Shown here piece by piece: positions 56,536 through 64,000 of a stretch of DNA of 64,000 nucleotides. Where the stretch lies: positions 1-64,000 of the forward strand of contig DVEG01000029.1 in the NCBI GenBank assembly GCA_015295835.1. Direction: 5' to 3'. The DNA comes from Oscillatoriaceae cyanobacterium M7585_C2015_266 (GTDB lineage: Bacteria; Cyanobacteriota; Cyanobacteriia; Cyanobacteriales; Oscillatoriaceae). The number at the start of each line of letters is the position of its first letter. Within the stretch, counting starts at the first letter, position 1. The position numbers were made by a program, and so were the translations under genes. The notes under the pieces were generated by a model that had not been told where the DNA came from, did no database searches, and saw only the letters and a list, made by a program, of their open reading frames with translations.

Positions 56536-57927
56536 TTATTCTACTAATAGCCAAACGACAAAACTTGTTCCCGGCGCTTCACTTGTAGGCTGTAAGGCGC
56601 CGGCAGGCAACCAACGCTGTTGCCGTGGGCTGAAAACTTGTATTTCTGCTTGCATTTGTGTGAGTAACTCGCGGGCGATTGCCAGCCCCAAACCTGAACC
56701 GGGGATATTGGTATTAGCTTGTACGCCGCGATAGTGCCGCTGGAAGAGGTGTTGCAAATCTTGTTGGGGAATACCAGGACCGGTATCGCTGACTGCGATC
56801 GCTAGTTGTTCTCTTTCTGCTATTTGACGGCGATCGCCTGCTTTAATATATATTTCCCCGCCTGCTGGCGTGTATTTTAATGCATTATCTATTAGATTGC
56901 TCAATACTTCTCGCAGTGCTTTGGGATTAGCGAGTACGGGTGGCAAATCTTGTGGAATTTCTGCAATGCATTTGAGTAGGCGCTCTGCTGCAATCATTTT
57001 ACTGGAAAGCAGCAAAGGTTCTAATACCTCTGCTACCGAACATGCTTCTACTGTAAAAGCGGGCAGTAGCGGTAGTGTTTGAGATTCTCCTGCATAATCA
57101 TCCCACTCGTTGGCAACGCTTGCGGGGGAATGAAGTGATAGACAACTCTGGGTAGTTGCCAAGTCTTCTATTTCAGCATCGATCGCCTGATCCATTTGTT
57201 GCAGTAATTCCTGCAGGCGATCGCTTTCTCGCACTATGCTGCTTGCTATTTCACGGTTGTTGTCACTTGGCAGTAGTCGCCGTAGTAGCAGTTTGCCAAA
57301 TGTGCGCAGTGCGGTGAGGGGGTTGCGCAGTTGGTGCAGCAGGTTGTCGAGAATATCCCGCTGCTGTTGATAAAATTGCTTTTGCTTGTGCAGGGTTGTA
57401 TTTAGCCACTGAGCTCGCTGATCTAGTATTCTTGCGATCGCGATAGTATGGGCAATTCGTTCGATTTGACTTACTTCGCGTTCATTCCATGGTTTATCTT
57501 CCCGCCCCGTCACCAGCAATCCTACTACAACTCCTTCGTGCATCAGCGGCATAACGAGCTGCTGCTGTCGCACCAGTGATTTTTCCTGCTCATTTCCTCG
57601 CCCTTGCCATCGCCTTTTCGGATACGTTTTATTTTTCGATGGCTTTTCCCTTTCCTGCCGCTGTAGGGTTCCTGTTTCTCCCAGCTCTAACCCGGGCAAA
57701 GCCAGGGTTCCATCTTGCCGATTTGGCAACAAGTCCACTGTTGGATTTGTTTCCCACATCACTGCCGTTTCTGGGTATGCCAGTATCGGCACTAATTTTG
57801 CCTCTGCCTGTTCGACAATTTCTTCTGTCAGATACACCACGCACAGAGAGGCTTTCAGTGCCTGAGTTAACAGCGCCACTTGCGCTTGGCATAGTGCCAT
57901 AAATTCTGAACTGGCTGGCATCAACAT
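56536..57927 (-). CDS. Soluble GAF-domain histidine kinase (Hik2/CSK-like)
   Basis: A 463-residue soluble histidine kinase. An N-terminal GAF-like domain (about 8-170) is interrupted by a charged, low-conservation loop (about 85-120, KPSKNKTYPKRRWQGRG). The HisKA helix carries phospho-His198 in the unusual form LLHQLRNPLTALRTFGKLLL. HATPase (about 320-460) has NLIDNALKYTPAG, SDTGPGIPQQDL and GSGLGLAIAREL. The His-Gln-Leu-Arg-Asn-Pro motif and ALRTFGKLL are what I recall of the cyanobacterial Hik2 group, related to chloroplast sensor kinase, for which redox sensing through the GAF region is reported. Cys13 and Cys29 near the start are candidates for such sensing. No response regulator is adjacent. 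Confidence 0.85.
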   Translation of the reverse strand: MLMPASSEFMALCQAQVALLTQALKASLCVVYLTEEIVEQAEAKLVPILAYPETAVMWETNPTVDLLPNRQDGTLALPGLELGETGTLQRQEREKPSKNKTYPKRRWQGRGNEQEKSLVRQQQLVMPLMHEGVVVGLLVTGREDKPWNEREVSQIERIAHTIAIARILDQRAQWLNTTLHKQKQFYQQQRDILDNLLHQLRNPLTALRTFGKLLLRRLLPSDNNREIASSIVRESDRLQELLQQMDQAIDAEIEDLATTQSCLSLHSPASVANEWDDYAGESQTLPLLPAFTVEACSVAEVLEPLLLSSKMIAAERLLKCIAEIPQDLPPVLANPKALREVLSNLIDNALKYTPAGGEIYIKAGDRRQIAEREQLAIAVSDTGPGIPQQDLQHLFQRHYRGVQANTNIPGSGLGLAIARELLTQMQAEIQVFSPRQQRWLPAGALQPTSEAPGTSFVVWLLVE

Positions 57928-58527
57928 GCAGTAGGAAATTTAATTTGCTTAAAGGCGGCACTGAACTTCTTTGGGGATTTTGTCTTAGTTTATAATACTA
58001 CTTTTTGGCTGAGTTTAGCGTTTGTTTTTTTATTTCTGCTTGATTTGGTAAGGTTGCCGGCGTTTCTATTATATAAGGCATTTCCTCTGGGTTTGCTCTC
58101 TCTTGCGATAGATATTTATACTTTCCCCCCTTCCAAGGGTTCTTTTTTTGGCCACTCATCCCGCTGCCTTATATAGCCAAGTGATCGCTTTAATTATCAT
58201 CACATACTTTTTATATTATATTTACCGTCTATACTATTTCAAGTATACAATCAAAATTCAGTCTCGCAGTCTTCTCGCCCTTTTACTTCAAAGCAGCACA
58301 CAGATATTTTGTTACATTTTATTATTTTTTATATAGTTTTATTACAATTATTAGGAGAGTGCGCAAATTGCCCCTAGAGCAATCACTCGCAGCCAGACAG
58401 GGAGAGGGATTCCTGATTTTGTGTATAAATGTTAAAAGAAGTTGAATTTTTGTACGAAACTAGATATACTGACGACGGATTTTGTAACTATAACTACACC
58501 CGTCGGCTGAAAGAGGAGGTAAAGAGG
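57928..58527. other. 600-bp divergent intergenic region
   Basis: This AT-rich gap separates the Hik2-like kinase from the DUF3155 gene and should hold both promoters. A hydrophobic 62-codon plus-strand frame (58148, TTG start) is judged to be chance because it is AT-driven and has no ribosome-binding site. Another 33 in-frame codons before the DUF3155 TTG start (from ATG 58429) are probably untranslated. Confidence 0.4.
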
Positions 58528-58845
58528 TTGGCCAGGAGACGCAAGCGTAAAAGCCGTCGTCGCCTAGAGGGGCGTCGAATTTTGGAGCATGTGCCTCAAT
58601 ATAGTATCGAAAGCGGCGAAGATAAACCAGTGACAGCGGCGCGTAAATTTATTCACGCCGAAGGTATCTCGCCGCCTGCATTATTGCTAGTCAAGCGGAA
58701 TGAACACACCACTGATCGGTACTTCTGGGCGGAGAAAGGTCTGTTTGGGGCACAATACGTAGAAGAAAATCACTTTCTGTTTCCCAGCTTGAAAATGCTA
58801 GAGAACAAAATCAACAAAGCACCCGTAACAACTAATAACCGCTAA
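58528..58845 (+). CDS. DUF3155 protein
   Basis: A conserved cyanobacterial protein of unknown function, 105 residues from a TTG start. It begins with a very basic stretch (ARRRKRKSRRRLEGRRIL), followed by the conserved EHVPQYSIESGEDKPVTAAR, ALLLVKRNEHTTDRYFWAE and GLFGAQYVEENHFLFPSL. The frame is open to an ATG at 58429, but TTG 58528 is chosen because a near-perfect ribosome-binding site, AGAGGAGGT (58512-58520), sits seven bases before it, and because the family normally begins at this ARRRKRK segment. The basic N-terminus suggests nucleic-acid or ribosome contact, but that is inference. Confidence 0.85.
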   Translation: MARRRKRKSRRRLEGRRILEHVPQYSIESGEDKPVTAARKFIHAEGISPPALLLVKRNEHTTDRYFWAEKGLFGAQYVEENHFLFPSLKMLENKINKAPVTTNNR

Positions 58846-59371
58846 ATCACTAATCTATCAAAGAATCCGCTGCGGGTACTGCCACTGTACGAGGTAGGTG
58901 GTATGGGGAAGTTGTAATGCTTGAATCTTTTTGTCAAAGTAAGTAAAATCATAATACTTAAGCTTAAGAAACCCGGTTTCTTAAAGAAACTGGGTTTCTG
59001 GAAAAACTCGTTCCGTGAGGGCGAGAAACGTCTGCTTTACCCGCTCTAGTCAGCGTGGGGCTATATCACTTTGATCTGTACTTAGTTCTGTACTTAGTGC
59101 AGGTGAGATGTCCTAAATTTATTTCATACCTTGAAATAGCGCTCTTGTCAATAATGTGAGAGCGCTATTCAAGTTTGCTTTTTGTACGTAGATAGAACAG
59201 TAGTTTGGTATTTTATTGTGACAATTAGAGAGGATTTATTATTCTAAAAAAAAGATAAATTTTAATTTTTTAAAATCCCAGCAAAAAATCAATAATTAAT
59301 AAAATTACTGGGAATTTTTGCTGTCTTATAGAAAAGACAGAAGCAGGCAAAAAGAAATCGGAGGGTGCAAC
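58846..59371. other. 526-bp intergenic region with a dispersed hairpin
   Basis: No coding sequence is supported. The hairpin at 58968-58999 is described separately. The last 130 bp before the GUN4 gene are very AT-rich, and a strong ribosome-binding site (GGAGG, about 59360) precedes that gene. Confidence 0.45.
58968..58999. repeat. AGAAACCCGGTTTCT tandem inverted hairpin
   Basis: AGAAACCCGGTTTCT (58968-58982) and AGAAACTGGGTTTCT (58985-58999) pair at 14 of 15 positions. Each arm is itself nearly palindromic, so cruciform or alternative folding is possible. It is a member of the family also at 5411, 43441 and 61557, here about 120 bp downstream of the DUF3155 stop. Confidence 0.75.
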
Positions 59372-59839
59372 ATGTTAAAGCAAGACGAACTAATATCAGC
59401 AGTGGGCATGGATTACAGCCTGTTAAAGGAATTATTAGCAGCAGGAAAATGGAAAGAAGCCGATCTCGAAACAACAGCCGTAATTCTAAAAGCAGCCGGA
59501 AGAGAGCGCGAAGGCTGGATAACGCAGGAGTCGCTTGCAAACTTTCCTTGTCAAGATTTGCGGACAATAGACAATTTATGGGTAAAATATAGTCAAGGAC
59601 GTTTTGGTTTCAGCATCCAAAAAAGCATCTATTTTGAAGTAAAAAAAGATTTCGAGAGATTTGCCGAGCGCGTAGGATGGCGAGTGCTAAATAACTGGTT
59701 GAAATACTCCGAACTTAATTTCTCCCTGAACGCCCCCGTAGGGCACTTACCATCGGGAGGGGTTGGCTACAAACGCTGGACGAGGTTAATAGAAGTAGGC
59801 TACGCAGCTCTGGCAAGCAGAGTTGATGAATGTCTTTAA
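59372..59839 (+). CDS. GUN4-domain protein
   Basis: A 155-residue GUN4-domain protein. GUN4 binds porphyrins and, in its full form, stimulates magnesium chelatase in chlorophyll synthesis. The typical phrases are present: YSLLKELLAAGKWKEADLET, FPCQDLRTIDNLWVKYSQG and RFGFSIQKSIY. It lacks the N-terminal helical bundle of full-length cyanobacterial Gun4 (about 230 residues), so it is probably one of the additional GUN4 paralogues with an undefined role. The ATG 59372 is supported by GGAGG just before it; an upstream in-frame Met at 59318 is not. Confidence 0.88.
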   Translation: MLKQDELISAVGMDYSLLKELLAAGKWKEADLETTAVILKAAGREREGWITQESLANFPCQDLRTIDNLWVKYSQGRFGFSIQKSIYFEVKKDFERFAERVGWRVLNNWLKYSELNFSLNAPVGHLPSGGVGYKRWTRLIEVGYAALASRVDECL

Positions 59840-59970
59840 TCACTAAATTGCTGTTCACAACCGCTATATATTATGAGCATATTATGAGCGCTCGCCATCA
59901 GTAACCTTTACTATTTGTAACAACTTTGGCTATAATAGATAAGATTTATTGCGTGAAAGAAGGGGGAGCA

Positions 59971-60426
59971 ATGAAAAAAAAATATCCTGCGATCGCAACA
60001 ATAGCATTACTGCTGAGCATAACAATCTCAGTATCTGCTTCTGCCAAAGCACGCTAGGAATTAGAGCAAACCGTATTCGCCAAACTAGAAGCCGCTAAAG
60101 AAGCTTTAAAACAGGAAGGGGGCTTAAAGCTAGTATTTCCACCCACTGTAGGAAAATTAACCCAAGGAGCCTCAGCACCCTACACCATGCAGCTCAATGC
60201 CGGAACTGAGTATACAATTGTAGCGCTTTGCGATGAAGATTGTTCGTATATCAACTTAAAGATCACAGATATGTATGGCAATGAAATAGCCGCTGACATG
60301 AAAGATGACAACTATCCCCTGATTACCCTGACACCTACTTGGACGGGAAAGTTTCAGGCGAATGCGATCATACAAAACTGCTCTGCAGATTTTTGTTATT
60401 TCGGTTTAGGAGTTTTCAGCAAATAG
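59971..60426 (+). pseudogene. Exported-protein gene interrupted by one in-frame TAG
   Basis: From ATG 59971 (with AGGGGGAG just before it) the frame encodes a signal peptide of 28 residues (KKKYPAIATIALLLSITISV, then SASAKAR) and meets TAG at 60055-60057. It continues in the same frame for 122 residues without further stops (ELEQTVFAKLEAAKEALKQ; LNAGTEYTIVALCDEDCSYI; CSADFCYFGLGVFSK). The four Cys in the second half fit a secreted disulfide-containing domain similar in style to pre-peptidase C-terminal domains. The best explanation is a recent nonsense mutation; sequencing error is the alternative. TAG is a normal stop in this genome, so recoding is unlikely. An internal restart at ATG 60187 would lack the signal peptide. 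Confidence 0.65.
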
Positions 60427-60448
60427 AGTGCTGGATTAAAAAGTTTTC

Positions 60449-60480
60449 GGGGCTAGCATTAAATGCACCCCTTCTTTTTA
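60449..60480 (+). terminator. Probable terminator after the interrupted gene
   Basis: GGGG (60449-60452) with inner GCAT (60456-60459) pairs with ATGC (60463-60466) and CCCC (60468-60471), with a small bulge. TTCTTTTTA follows. It lies 23 bp after the stop. Confidence 0.55.
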
Positions 60481-60565
60481 TCTAATAGAAAACGGAGGGA
60501 GTGTAAGGGTAAAAGTAGAGAAGAGAGTTTTTTAACTTAACTATATTTTTTTGAAAGGGATATCC

Positions 60566-61549
60566 ATGAAAAAACTATTAAGCCTAAGTTCGATTTTTCT
60601 TCTGCTCACAGGATACGGAATCGCTCATGGGCGTATAGCCGCAAGCTTACACCCGCCCGCCAATGTAAAACAATTATCTGATGATGCAACAAAAGCTTCC
60701 TCTGCCGCCCAACCAAAAATAGAATTATTGCAAGCTGGAGCTGAGCCGAGACGGGTGTTGCGCTTTCAACCAGCAGTAAACGCGAGGCAAACTACTACCA
60801 TGAAAATGAAAATGAATATAGAAATGGCTATTGACAACCAGCCTTTGCCTCAAATGACGCTGCCTACTACCGTAACAACTATCGAAACAACAGTCACTCG
60901 CGTGGATGCCAACGGGGATATTCACTATCAATTTCATTATCCAAATATTGATGTAATTAACGATGAAAGCGCCCCACCAGAATCATTGCAGATAATGCGA
61001 TATTCTATTAAAAACATGCTCGCAGGTTTGCGCGGAGAGGGCATAATAGATAGCCGAGGCTATAATAAAGGGGCAAAAATAATCCCTCCTGAAGGCAGTA
61101 AAATGCCAAAAGAATTATTAGAGGGAATATCAAATTATATAGGACAAATATCTTTTCCATTGCCAGATGAACCGATTGGAATAGGTGCTCAGTGGAGCGT
61201 TTCTGACGAGCTAAATGTGAATGGCATAAATGTAAACCAAATAGCCAAATATGAACTGATGAATTTAGAAAATAATGCCGCGACACTCAAGGTTAACATT
61301 CAACAACAAGCCTCTCCCCAACAACAAAAATTAAATGCAGGGTTGCCTGACGGAGTAGAAACAACTTTAAAATCTTACAGTGGGCAGGGTGAGGGAGAAG
61401 CAAAGATACGTCTGGATGAATTGATGCCGATTTTCTCCACCGTAGCCATGCGTTCTGCTTTGGAAGTGACTACAAAATATTCTGGTAGTTTGCAAGTAGT
61501 GCCGATGAGTGTGAATTATTTAATGGAAGTGAATTTAGAATCGAAGTAA
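60566..61549 (+). CDS. Exported protein, possibly DUF6263-like
   Basis: A 327-residue protein with a signal peptide (about 1-22, KKLLSLSSIFLLLTGYGIAH). The mature part is beta-rich. It begins IELLQAGAEPRRVLRFQP and contains alternating Thr/Met strands (TTTMKMKMNIEMAID), a Gly-Pro-rich middle, and LPDEPIGIGAQWSVSDEL. The pattern (dequalifying intact enzymes, no catalytic motif) resembles the DUF6263 secreted family, but I am not certain. ATG 60566 has GAAAGGGA at 60553-60560; an earlier TTG at 60551 is not a likely start. It converges on the ABC exporter gene, with a hairpin between the stops. Confidence 0.75.
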   Translation: MKKLLSLSSIFLLLTGYGIAHGRIAASLHPPANVKQLSDDATKASSAAQPKIELLQAGAEPRRVLRFQPAVNARQTTTMKMKMNIEMAIDNQPLPQMTLPTTVTTIETTVTRVDANGDIHYQFHYPNIDVINDESAPPESLQIMRYSIKNMLAGLRGEGIIDSRGYNKGAKIIPPEGSKMPKELLEGISNYIGQISFPLPDEPIGIGAQWSVSDELNVNGINVNQIAKYELMNLENNAATLKVNIQQQASPQQQKLNAGLPDGVETTLKSYSGQGEGEAKIRLDELMPIFSTVAMRSALEVTTKYSGSLQVVPMSVNYLMEVNLESK

Positions 61550-61556
61550 TATTTTA

Positions 61557-61594
61557 AAAGCCGGTTTTCTTCGCAGCTGAAAAAAACCGGGTTT
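61557..61594. terminator. AACCGG-family hairpin between convergent genes
   Basis: AAAGCCGGTTTTCTTC (61557-61572) pairs with GAAAAAAACCGGGTTT (61579-61594) at 14 of 16 positions, with a six-base loop. It lies between the stops of the exported-protein gene (61549) and the ABC exporter gene (61615), and has T-rich arms in both directions, so it could end both transcripts. Confidence 0.7.
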
Positions 61595-61614
61595 ATTAAT
61601 ATGAGCGCAGCTAA

Positions 61615-63414
61615 TTATTGTAGCAACGCTTCTAATTTTTGCTGTTCCCAAAGGGTTTTGTAAAGACCTTCTTGCTGAATTAATTCGGCGTGGGTGCCCA
61701 TTTGGACAATACGCCCTTTATCCATAACAAAAATACGATCAGCTGTAGCAGCGGCTGACAGGTGGTGGGTGATAAATATTATGGTTTTGCGTTTGGTGCT
61801 GGTAGAGAGATTTTTCAAGATTTCTGTTGCTGTTTGATTGTCTACGCTAGAGAGGGCGTCATCTAATACCAGCACTGGTGCATCAATGAGCAAGGCGCGA
61901 GCGAGGGCAGAACGTTGCCGTTGTCCCCCAGAAAGGGTGATACCCCGCTCTCCTACTAGAGTTTCGTACTGCTGCGGGAAATTGAGAATTTCTGAGTGAA
62001 TTTGCGCTTGTTTGGCGACGTATTCTACCTCAGAGCGCTCGCAGAAAGGCTTACCGTAGCGGAGGTTATTTTCGATGGTGGTGCTGAAGAGGAAACTGTC
62101 TTGGGGAACACAGGCAATCGCTGCTCTTAACTCATGCAATTTCAACTCCGTAATATCGTATCCATCCAAAAACAACTGCCCCGGTTTAATATCCAGCAGT
62201 CTTGGTATAGCGCTTGCGAGAGTGGACTTTCCCGAACCAATTGGCCCTACAATGGCCACTGTTTCTCCGGGCAAAATTTCAAAGCTAATCCCATCGAGGG
62301 CAGGTTTGTCTGCACCGGGATAAGTATAAGTGAGCGAGCGCGCCGTCAGGCAACCCGCTACTGGCGCAGAAAACTGCACAGCACCGATACTATCCCGAAT
62401 TTTTGGCTTTACGGAAAGAATCGACTCAATGCGAGCAATACTCACTTCTCCCCGCTGATAAGCCGTAATCGTAAAACCCAACAGCGCTGTTGGAAATACC
62501 AACCTTTCTACATAAAGAATCAGGGCGATAAAATTACCCACTGTTAGTTCGCCTGTCTGAATCGCTCTCGCACCGAAAGTCAGCAAAACCAGCAAACTAA
62601 CGCTTGCCAATCCTGCCAGAATCGGAAATAAAAGCGTGCGGGTTCTGGCTAAATTTAAATTCGCAGCTAGCAATTGCTCATTTGCTTCTCGGAAAGCGCG
62701 GCGTTCGTTTTCTTCTTGGGCATAAATTTTAATCAGCGCAATGCCGCTCATGTCTTCCTGAATCAGCTCGCTGATTTCTGAGAGTTCTTGCTGCACACGC
62801 ATCTGTTGATTGCGCAGGCTATCGGCAAAAAGCTGCACTAAAATTAGCATCAGCGGATAAACTGAAATCGCCAGCAAACTAAGCCGCAGGTGAATCGTCA
62901 TCATTACCGGCAGCGTCAGCCCATAGGCAAATATTGTATTTGTTAAACTCAGTACAGCAAATCCGAGCAGCCGACGGATATTATCCACGTCGCTAGTGGC
63001 GCGGTTGATTAAATCACCTGTGGTTTTTTCAGAAAAATAAGATGGTTCTAGAGTTAGTATATGCTGGAAAATTTTCTGTTTGAGATCGAATTCCACTTGA
63101 CGCCCGACGCCAAACAGTAACATACGTGACGCTACCCGGATTGCCCACATGATGGTTGTCAGCACTAAAACCAGCAGTACATAGGGTAATATGGGTTGTA
63201 GGGAATCAACGGAGTGCGACTCTACTGTAAATTTGAGTTTGTCGATCGCATTGCGAATCAATAGGGGAATATAAATCCCCAATCCATTGACTATTAGCAA
63301 GGCAAGGATGCCCAAACTAGCTTTTTGCCAATAGGGGCGTAGGTAAGCAGCTAATTTTTGCAGTCGAGAGTGAGCCATCTGTGAGAATTGAGGGGTAGAG
63401 TTAAAAAGCGGCAC
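61615..63414 (-). CDS. ABC exporter, fused permease and ATPase (MsbA-like)
   Basis: A 599-residue half-transporter that should act as a homodimer or heterodimer. The N-terminal part (about 30-320) has six membrane helices, with the coupling phrase YFSEKTTGDLINRATSDVDN. The ATPase domain (about 345-590) has Walker A VGPIGSGKST, signature LSGGQRQRSALARAL, Walker B VLVLDDALSSVD and switch His in ITHHLSAA. All catalytic residues are present. The family exports lipids, peptides or drugs; nothing here fixes the substrate. ATG 63414 has a modest ribosome-binding site (AAGG). No second half-transporter is adjacent. Confidence 0.92.
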   Translation of the reverse strand: MPLFNSTPQFSQMAHSRLQKLAAYLRPYWQKASLGILALLIVNGLGIYIPLLIRNAIDKLKFTVESHSVDSLQPILPYVLLVLVLTTIMWAIRVASRMLLFGVGRQVEFDLKQKIFQHILTLEPSYFSEKTTGDLINRATSDVDNIRRLLGFAVLSLTNTIFAYGLTLPVMMTIHLRLSLLAISVYPLMLILVQLFADSLRNQQMRVQQELSEISELIQEDMSGIALIKIYAQEENERRAFREANEQLLAANLNLARTRTLLFPILAGLASVSLLVLLTFGARAIQTGELTVGNFIALILYVERLVFPTALLGFTITAYQRGEVSIARIESILSVKPKIRDSIGAVQFSAPVAGCLTARSLTYTYPGADKPALDGISFEILPGETVAIVGPIGSGKSTLASAIPRLLDIKPGQLFLDGYDITELKLHELRAAIACVPQDSFLFSTTIENNLRYGKPFCERSEVEYVAKQAQIHSEILNFPQQYETLVGERGITLSGGQRQRSALARALLIDAPVLVLDDALSSVDNQTATEILKNLSTSTKRKTIIFITHHLSAAATADRIFVMDKGRIVQMGTHAELIQQEGLYKTLWEQQKLEALLQ

Positions 63415-63482
63415 ATAGCCTTATGGTAAACTGATTCAGAAACAGTGGCTAGATGTTATTATTAATTTTGTGATTTTTAGAG

Positions 63483-64000
63483 TTAATTGCGATCGCTTAT
63501 GTTTGTTTCTGATGGTTTTGGGCAAATCGTAAACGGATAGTAAAGTAGCGGCAAGCTTTTTTCTAAAACGCGACTTGTTGCATAAAGCCCTCTAGAACTT
63601 GGCACATAATCTACAATTCCTTGTCTCCCAGTTACGTTCACTGTTTGACCGATTTTTCCCCCCAGCCATTCAGCCGATGCCGGCATACTAGAAATCAGTA
63701 AAATCAGCAGGGCAGTGATTAGATTTTTTTTGATTTTTTTTCGCGATTCTTGGGCTTTTTTACCCTGCGGATCATCTTCTATTTTTCTATTTGCCTCTAA
63801 AAAACCTACGAGCAAAATTACAAGACATAATCCTAGTGGTTGGAGAGGAAATGTTAATACATTCCAAATCGATACTATGATTATGCAACCTGTATATTCT
63901 GGTAATCTTACTAAGAAAAAAACAACAACTGTAGCCAGAAATGCAATTATCAAATAGGTGCCGTAGTTTTTTTCAAAAAATTCTTTTAAAATCTGCCAAA
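63483..64000 (-). CDS. Membrane protein, partial (cut by the window end)
   Basis: A minus-strand frame ending at 63483 stays open through 64000, so the 5' end lies outside the window. A TTG at 63953 could start a 156-residue version, but the frame continues upstream (WQILKEFFEKNYGTY), so this is more likely an internal position. Visible features are hydrophobic helices near the start (IIAFLATVVVFFLVRLPEY; VLTFPLQPLGLCLVILLVGF), a basic charged loop and another hydrophobic stretch ending ASA. A soluble C-terminal part follows (VNVTGRQGIVDYVPSSRGLY). I do not recognise the family. A HIP1 octamer lies at the stop. Confidence 0.7.
   Translation of the reverse strand, partial: WQILKEFFEKNYGTYLIIAFLATVVVFFLVRLPEYTGCIIIVSIWNVLTFPLQPLGLCLVILLVGFLEANRKIEDDPQGKKAQESRKKIKKNLITALLILLISSMPASAEWLGGKIGQTVNVTGRQGIVDYVPSSRGLYATSRVLEKSLPLLYYPFTICPKPSETNISDRN

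Noticed and set aside
58148-58336. Hydrophobic 62-codon plus-strand frame from a TTG
   Set aside because: It lies in very AT-rich sequence, with no ribosome-binding site and no helical pattern beyond that expected from composition.
29795-60426. TAG recoded as a sense codon, from the two amber-interrupted genes
   Set aside because: TAG is the natural stop of rpoZ, rpoC1, the InrS-like gene, the DUF4340 gene and the cNMP-domain gene in this window, so general reassignment is not supported.

Overview
The window comes from a cyanobacterium, most likely a filamentous Oscillatoriales-type organism (Microcoleus/Oscillatoria-like). The evidence is the split RNA polymerase beta-prime subunit (separate rpoC1 and rpoC2), the photosystem II assembly factors CyanoP and Psb28, a GUN4-domain protein, a DUF3155 protein, many HIP1 octamers (GCGATCGC), and a dispersed hairpin family with the core AAACCCGGTTT. 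The genus is inference. I see no rRNA, tRNA, CRISPR array, transposase or prophage genes. Most of the window is chromosomal core and signalling.

Layout. 1-5.4 kb: a tetranucleotide repeat at the edge, a NarL-type response regulator with a duplicated start region, a QueD-family enzyme, psbP2-maf, an NrtR-like Nudix protein and candidate small exported peptides. 5.4-13.4 kb, mostly minus strand: a membrane GGDEF-EAL protein, moaB, psb28, a beta-helix/six-SLH protein, a single-span membrane protein and rpoZ. 13.5-18.1 kb: a four-gene Gld-like ABC export/motility cluster (ATPase, permease, GldG-like protein, DUF4340 protein). 18.1-25.2 kb: two small ORFs, then a minus-strand chemotaxis-like operon (PatA-like regulator, CheW-like, TPR-containing MCP, CheA-REC hybrid) that lacks a stand-alone CheY. 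25.7-31.5 kb: glutathione reductase, a zinc-ribbon Ser/Thr kinase, a uracil-DNA-glycosylase-family protein, an amber-interrupted gene and hisD. 31.8-43.3 kb: rpsT, tatD, rpoB, rpoC1, rpoC2, with a consensus promoter before rpoB and terminator-like structures in both intercistronic gaps. 43.6-53 kb: an InrS-like metal sensor, tsaB, a 1565-residue six-PAS kinase and sbcC. 53.4-64 kb: a cyclic-nucleotide-binding-domain protein, two paralogous envelope proteins (one with SLH modules), a Hik2-like kinase, a DUF3155 protein, a GUN4-domain protein, a second amber-interrupted gene, a secreted protein, an ABC exporter and a membrane protein cut by the window edge.

How the genes fit together. Sensory and surface functions dominate outside the RNA polymerase block: a chemotaxis-like array, a bifunctional c-di-GMP protein, three further two-component proteins, a Gld-like transporter and SLH envelope proteins. 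Together they suggest a gliding or phototactic surface-living filament, which is inference. Nothing here is a clearly new defence or biosynthetic system. The leads most worth following are the CheY-less chemotaxis operon with its TPR-MCP, the SLH/non-SLH paralogue pair, two genes broken by single amber codons, the dispersed hairpin family at gene ends, two 36-residue membrane ORFs, and the competing hairpins between rpoC1 and rpoC2.
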